Shown here: positions 60,798 to 64,000 of the stretch, one piece after another
How positions within the stretch are numbered: the stretch's first letter is position 1
Layout of the letters: each line of letters begins with the position of its first letter
Assembly: GCA_021613335.1 (NCBI GenBank)
Contig: JAJTWR010000245.1
Span: 1,207,501 to 1,271,500, forward strand
Length of the DNA stretch: 64,000 nt
From: Whitmania pigra
Taxonomy: Eukaryota > Annelida > Clitellata > Hirudinida > Haemopidae
Direction of reading: 5' to 3'
The notes under the pieces: generated by a model
What the model was told of the DNA's origin: nothing
Databases searched by the model: none
The model's input: only the letters and a program-made list of their open reading frames with translations
Translations under genes and position numbers: made by a program

Positions 60798-62072
60798 CAG
60801 TGGCGTACCAAGGCGGCAAGTGCTTAGGGGCTGCATTTTGAGAGAGTACGTAAAAATATAAAAATTTAAATAATGGCCACCCCTTTTCTCCAGTTTTTCT
60901 GGAAGGTCCATTGAAGGGTCATATTTCAAGTTGGCATTTGGTATAACGTATCGATTGATCTACAACATGTTCCAGCCATCAATGAGAATCACCTTATCGT
61001 TTCTTAAAACGTTTCGTGAAATATTAACTAACGTCAATTCGTTCAATACCAAGACCAGATTTTATATTTTATTTACGAGCATTCTGAAGCTTTCATCCCT
61101 TTTGCATTTTTCAGAACTTTGGTGTGACTTTTCAAAGAAAATAAAAGAAATGAAGGTAAAAGAGTGAAGGCTATTCCATAGAAAGAAATGAAGGTAAAAG
61201 AGTGAAGGCTATTCCATAGAAAGAGACAGTGCATTAGACGAACCCAAACAACTCTGTTCTGAAATGGGGATAAGCATGGAATGTCAATTCCGCAAAAAGA
61301 AATGAGTGGATGGTGAAGGATTGACTAATACATCGTTGGAATTTAACGCTGAGTTGAGACGGGAAATGCTGTGTGCCATGTACAGGTCAAATGAGAAAAT
61401 ATCTGGCAGATTTCAGCAAGTTCATCTTACAAACAAATACGCCTTTCTCACACTAAGAAAGTTTTTATGTCTGATGATAACTATGATTGTCACCATGGCG
61501 TAATTGATGAAGACATGGAGAAAGAAGAGTTCCTTGGCAAAAGGAAGAGATTGAAGTATTTTAGGGAAGCTTCGGGAAACGACCCCTTCAACTTTTGAAC
61601 TTCCTAACCCAGGCTATTAGTGCTGCTAGCTGTGAGCGCTCATTCTCCAAACTTAGGTTAATAAAAAAACTGCCTTCGATCATCGATGAGCTAAACCAAC
61701 TTCCACCTCAGGTCACATCCGCATCAACCATTGAAAGCTTTAGAAAGTTTCTCAAGACGCATTTATTCGGTGGCCTTGAGATCCCATGATTCGGATTCGG
61801 ATTGTCCTATCTGATTTGATTTGAGCTAGGCACGGCTTACAGACTTGGCAGTCCTCTCCATAGAAAGGGAACTTGCCGATGTACTGAAATTAGAAACTGT
61901 TACAAAACAATTTGCGGAAAGAAAAGCGAGGAAAATTTGTTTATAAATTTTTAATTTGATTTTATTTTCATGAAAATAAATATTTGAGAGTTTTTTGGAA
62001 ATTTTGAAGGTTAACGTATTATTAATTAATATTAAAAAGAAGGGGGCGGCAAAAACAGTTGGTACGCCACTG
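60798..62072 (+). mobile_element. Defective hAT transposon
   Basis: The ends CAGTGGCGTACCAA and TTGGTACGCCACTG are perfect inverted repeats, flanked by ATTTTGTT and ATTTTATT (seven of eight). Inside are REMLCAMYRSNEKISGRF and NKYAFLTLRKFL (61306-61503), resembling the late part of hAT transposases, and QAISAASCERSFSKLRLIKK (61595 onward), the dimerisation motif. The frame then runs into LPPQVTSASTIESFRKFLKT, which looks like the end of a LINE ORF, so a LINE piece may be nested. A 38-bp doubling lies at about 61147-61222. Confidence 0.8.
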
Positions 62073-63007
62073 ATTTTATTAACTGGTTTTAATTATCAAA
62101 ACCTTGATATTTAACAAATAATGTAAGCCCATCACTAGAAAAATCATAACTGAAAAGATAAAACCTTAACTAATCAGAATTCTTCGAAAAACGTTTTGAA
62201 AATTCTACTTAAAACAATTTCAAAATACAATCGAGTCGTTAGATAATAATTTTTTCTTCAATAAGATCAAATAAATTCAAATGTCCTAATGATATATGCA
62301 AAGTCTATCAAAAATCGTCGACCTACTATCAATGCTGGCATTAAAAGAAAGTGAAATAAAGTGAGCTAAACAACCGAATGGTTTCATCCAAAACGACATT
62401 TTTTTAAAATCTAAGTTGCCAGTATTTAATCGAAGAGACTAAAAATAAAGCATCCTGCCTCTGCCACCCAGCAATGATCTCCACAATCCCAAATATTTTT
62501 GATAAATCTGCACGCATAGTTGCAAATCTGGCCGCACTTGCCTCTTTTTTGTCTGGTGATTCCTTTAAAATTATTACAAATTAGTCAAATCAGTTGAATT
62601 AAGTTTTAAAAAAAATGAAAGCTGGATGTTTTTAACGTTAATTTAGTATAAATGATGTTGAAAACGACTTTGTTATCATCAAGGAACTTAAAGAATTATT
62701 TTAAAACATACCAACAGTATGATGCCAAACAGGTATAGTCCAATATGTCAGAACATTTTTGCACATATTTCGCGCCTTTCTACTTAGGAAGCTGACGTCT
62801 GGGATGGGTTGTGCGTTCCTCAGGTAGAAAAAGGTTTTGTTCTGCTCTTGTTAATAGACTTCAGTTTATTAAAATGTCAAAAGTATAAAAATTTTGTCTT
62901 TAAAATAATTTTAAAAACGTTGTTGAATATTTAATCACATTTTTGTTAAATCAAAATTAAATTTTAGCTCAAATTAAATGATAACTACGAAGAAAACATC
63001 TAGCAAC
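62073..63007. other. Diverged copy of tandem-unit repeat; no gene
   Basis: About 62280-62690 is a diverged copy of 50690-51160, and about 62740-62870 resembles 45540-45680. The missing last two exons of the minus-strand BRICHOS gene would be expected here but are not found. Confidence 0.5.
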
Positions 63008-63873
63008 CGTATCCGACATGGCTTTGATCCGAGACAAATCAGGCCTATCAGTTTCGTTCATCGTTGATGCATAGCAGACGACCCCTGAAGGCGTGGAAAC
63101 CTTGACAACTTCCACAAACTTTAACGGAGTAAAATAATTATTAAAAATGTGAACTAAATGAATTTTATTAGTTTAGATTCTGCGACATTAAATGCATGCA
63201 ATATGTGTTATATATATTATTATATTAATGCATTATATGCATTATATTAATGCATTATATGCATTATATTAATGCATTATATGCATTATAAAAATGCATG
63301 CACTATAATCTTTTTAATATTATTACAACCAAGCGAGAATTCAAATTTTGAAGCATCACTCACAGAATTGAAATCGTCCACATAGTCCGCGTTGACATCG
63401 CCATCTTTAGTTTGATATTCTATTATACCGCTGGTCGAGTCGAAATAAATGTCTTCCTGTGTGTGTCTTCCAGTCTTGATTGATCGCTAAGTAACCGAGT
63501 AAAATTGTTTTGTAAACAAAGTTGTTTCTAAATCGTGGATGTAACAAATCCACCCGCTTGTAAACAACTTCTCATTTAATTTATAAGGAGGTTCAAGTAC
63601 AAACCAAGGCAACTCTATGGAAGGCGTCCGTGCCTAAATAGATCCAAATAAGCAAGACGGACGCTGTAAGGAGCACAGCCACAAGACCTGTCAGACCGAT
63701 AAACAAACGCTTCCTTGGTGGTTTCCACCAGCCTTCAAGGCCCTGTAGTTCATAAAAGAACATAAAATTACATTTTTCTCGAGTGTTTTAAATCTAACCG
63801 TTTTGCTTTCGGGACAAGTTGAAGTTTCTCCACACTCTCTCTCCTTGTGGGAGCGGTATTCCGCCAAAGTCAT
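63008..63873 (-). pseudogene. Diverged BRICHOS gene I, exons 1-4 only
   Basis: Minus-strand exons 63873-63799, 63742-63614, 63486-63364 and 63118-63008 have intact splice sites and lengths of 75, 129, 123 and 111, the last three identical in length to exons 2-4 of D-H. The parts are a cytoplasmic tail, PPRKR plus a membrane segment (LFIGLTGLVAVLLTASVLLI), a linker with YVDDFN, and the BRICHOS core VVCYASTMN with PDLSRIKAM. Exons 5 and 6 (with the second BRICHOS cysteine, the cleavage site and the peptide) are not found down to 62.1 kb. It is the most diverged copy and probably truncated by insertions, but the open exons leave room for distant exons or a short read-through form (TVARCFLRSYHLI then stop). 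Confidence 0.7.
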
Positions 63874-64000
63874 GTTGCCCGTCGAACGGTTTTCACAGGA
63901 CTGGCTAGACTTTATAGACGCCTCAAGTATTTGGAAGCTTAGACCTTCAAATAGAAAGGCTTATTTTGTGTTTGTTTTGGTAATCCATGGCGACCTTGAG
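63874..64000. promoter_or_regulatory. Presumed promoter region of gene I
   Basis: Upstream of the gene I start on the minus strand, cut by the window end. No TATTTAAG box is visible. Confidence 0.2.

Overview
This is AT-rich (roughly 30% GC by eye) nuclear DNA from an invertebrate animal. Genes have short GT-AG introns and AATAAA signals. The window is full of animal-type transposons (hAT, Tc1-like, Ty3/Gypsy, several non-LTR retrotransposons, a tRNA-derived SINE) and long (TAA)n/(ATT)n tracts. The phylum cannot be fixed from the sequence. HNMT-like families and BRICHOS peptide precursors both point to a marine invertebrate, but that is inference.

Layout. 0-3 kb: an intact histamine N-methyltransferase-like gene with a 1.6-kb TIR transposon just after its stop. 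3.7-6.6 kb: an intronless TRIP12-like HECT ubiquitin ligase. 7-9 kb: a LINE tail and a broken Gypsy pol. 9.6-12.1 kb: two tandem four-exon genes for tiny secreted cysteine-rich peptides. 13-27 kb: further HNMT-like copies (one intact, two dead) around two minus-strand BRICHOS genes and a degenerate third. 27.7-30 kb: a BRICHOS copy with an in-frame stop. 30-35 kb: hAT elements and intergenic DNA. 35.6-44.2 kb: two more BRICHOS genes and an exon relic. 44.5-47 kb: a LINE and a hAT-like element with repeat-built inverted ends. 47.4-60.7 kb: three tandem units of about 5.4 kb, each with one BRICHOS gene. 60.8-64 kb: a hAT element and a diverged, truncated BRICHOS gene on the minus strand.

The main find is the BRICHOS family: seven apparently intact genes, one with a premature stop, one truncated and two relics. 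The intact genes share a six-exon plan: cytoplasmic exon, membrane-anchor exon, three linker/BRICHOS exons, and a last exon encoding a dibasic (KR) cleavage site followed by a 28-37 residue peptide with six (once seven) cysteines. The layout matches annelid BRICHOS antimicrobial precursors (arenicin type), but the cysteine ladder C-x(2-4)-C-x3-C-x(8/12)-C-x3-C-x(4-7)-C and the up to 50% tyrosine of the D-H products are not ones I recognise. Between close paralogs the terminal peptide differs far more than the rest. In four genes part of it is coded by a (TAT)n tract.

Most open frames in the microsatellite tracts are meaningless. Much of the simple repeat appears to be the 3' tail of one LINE/SINE family.
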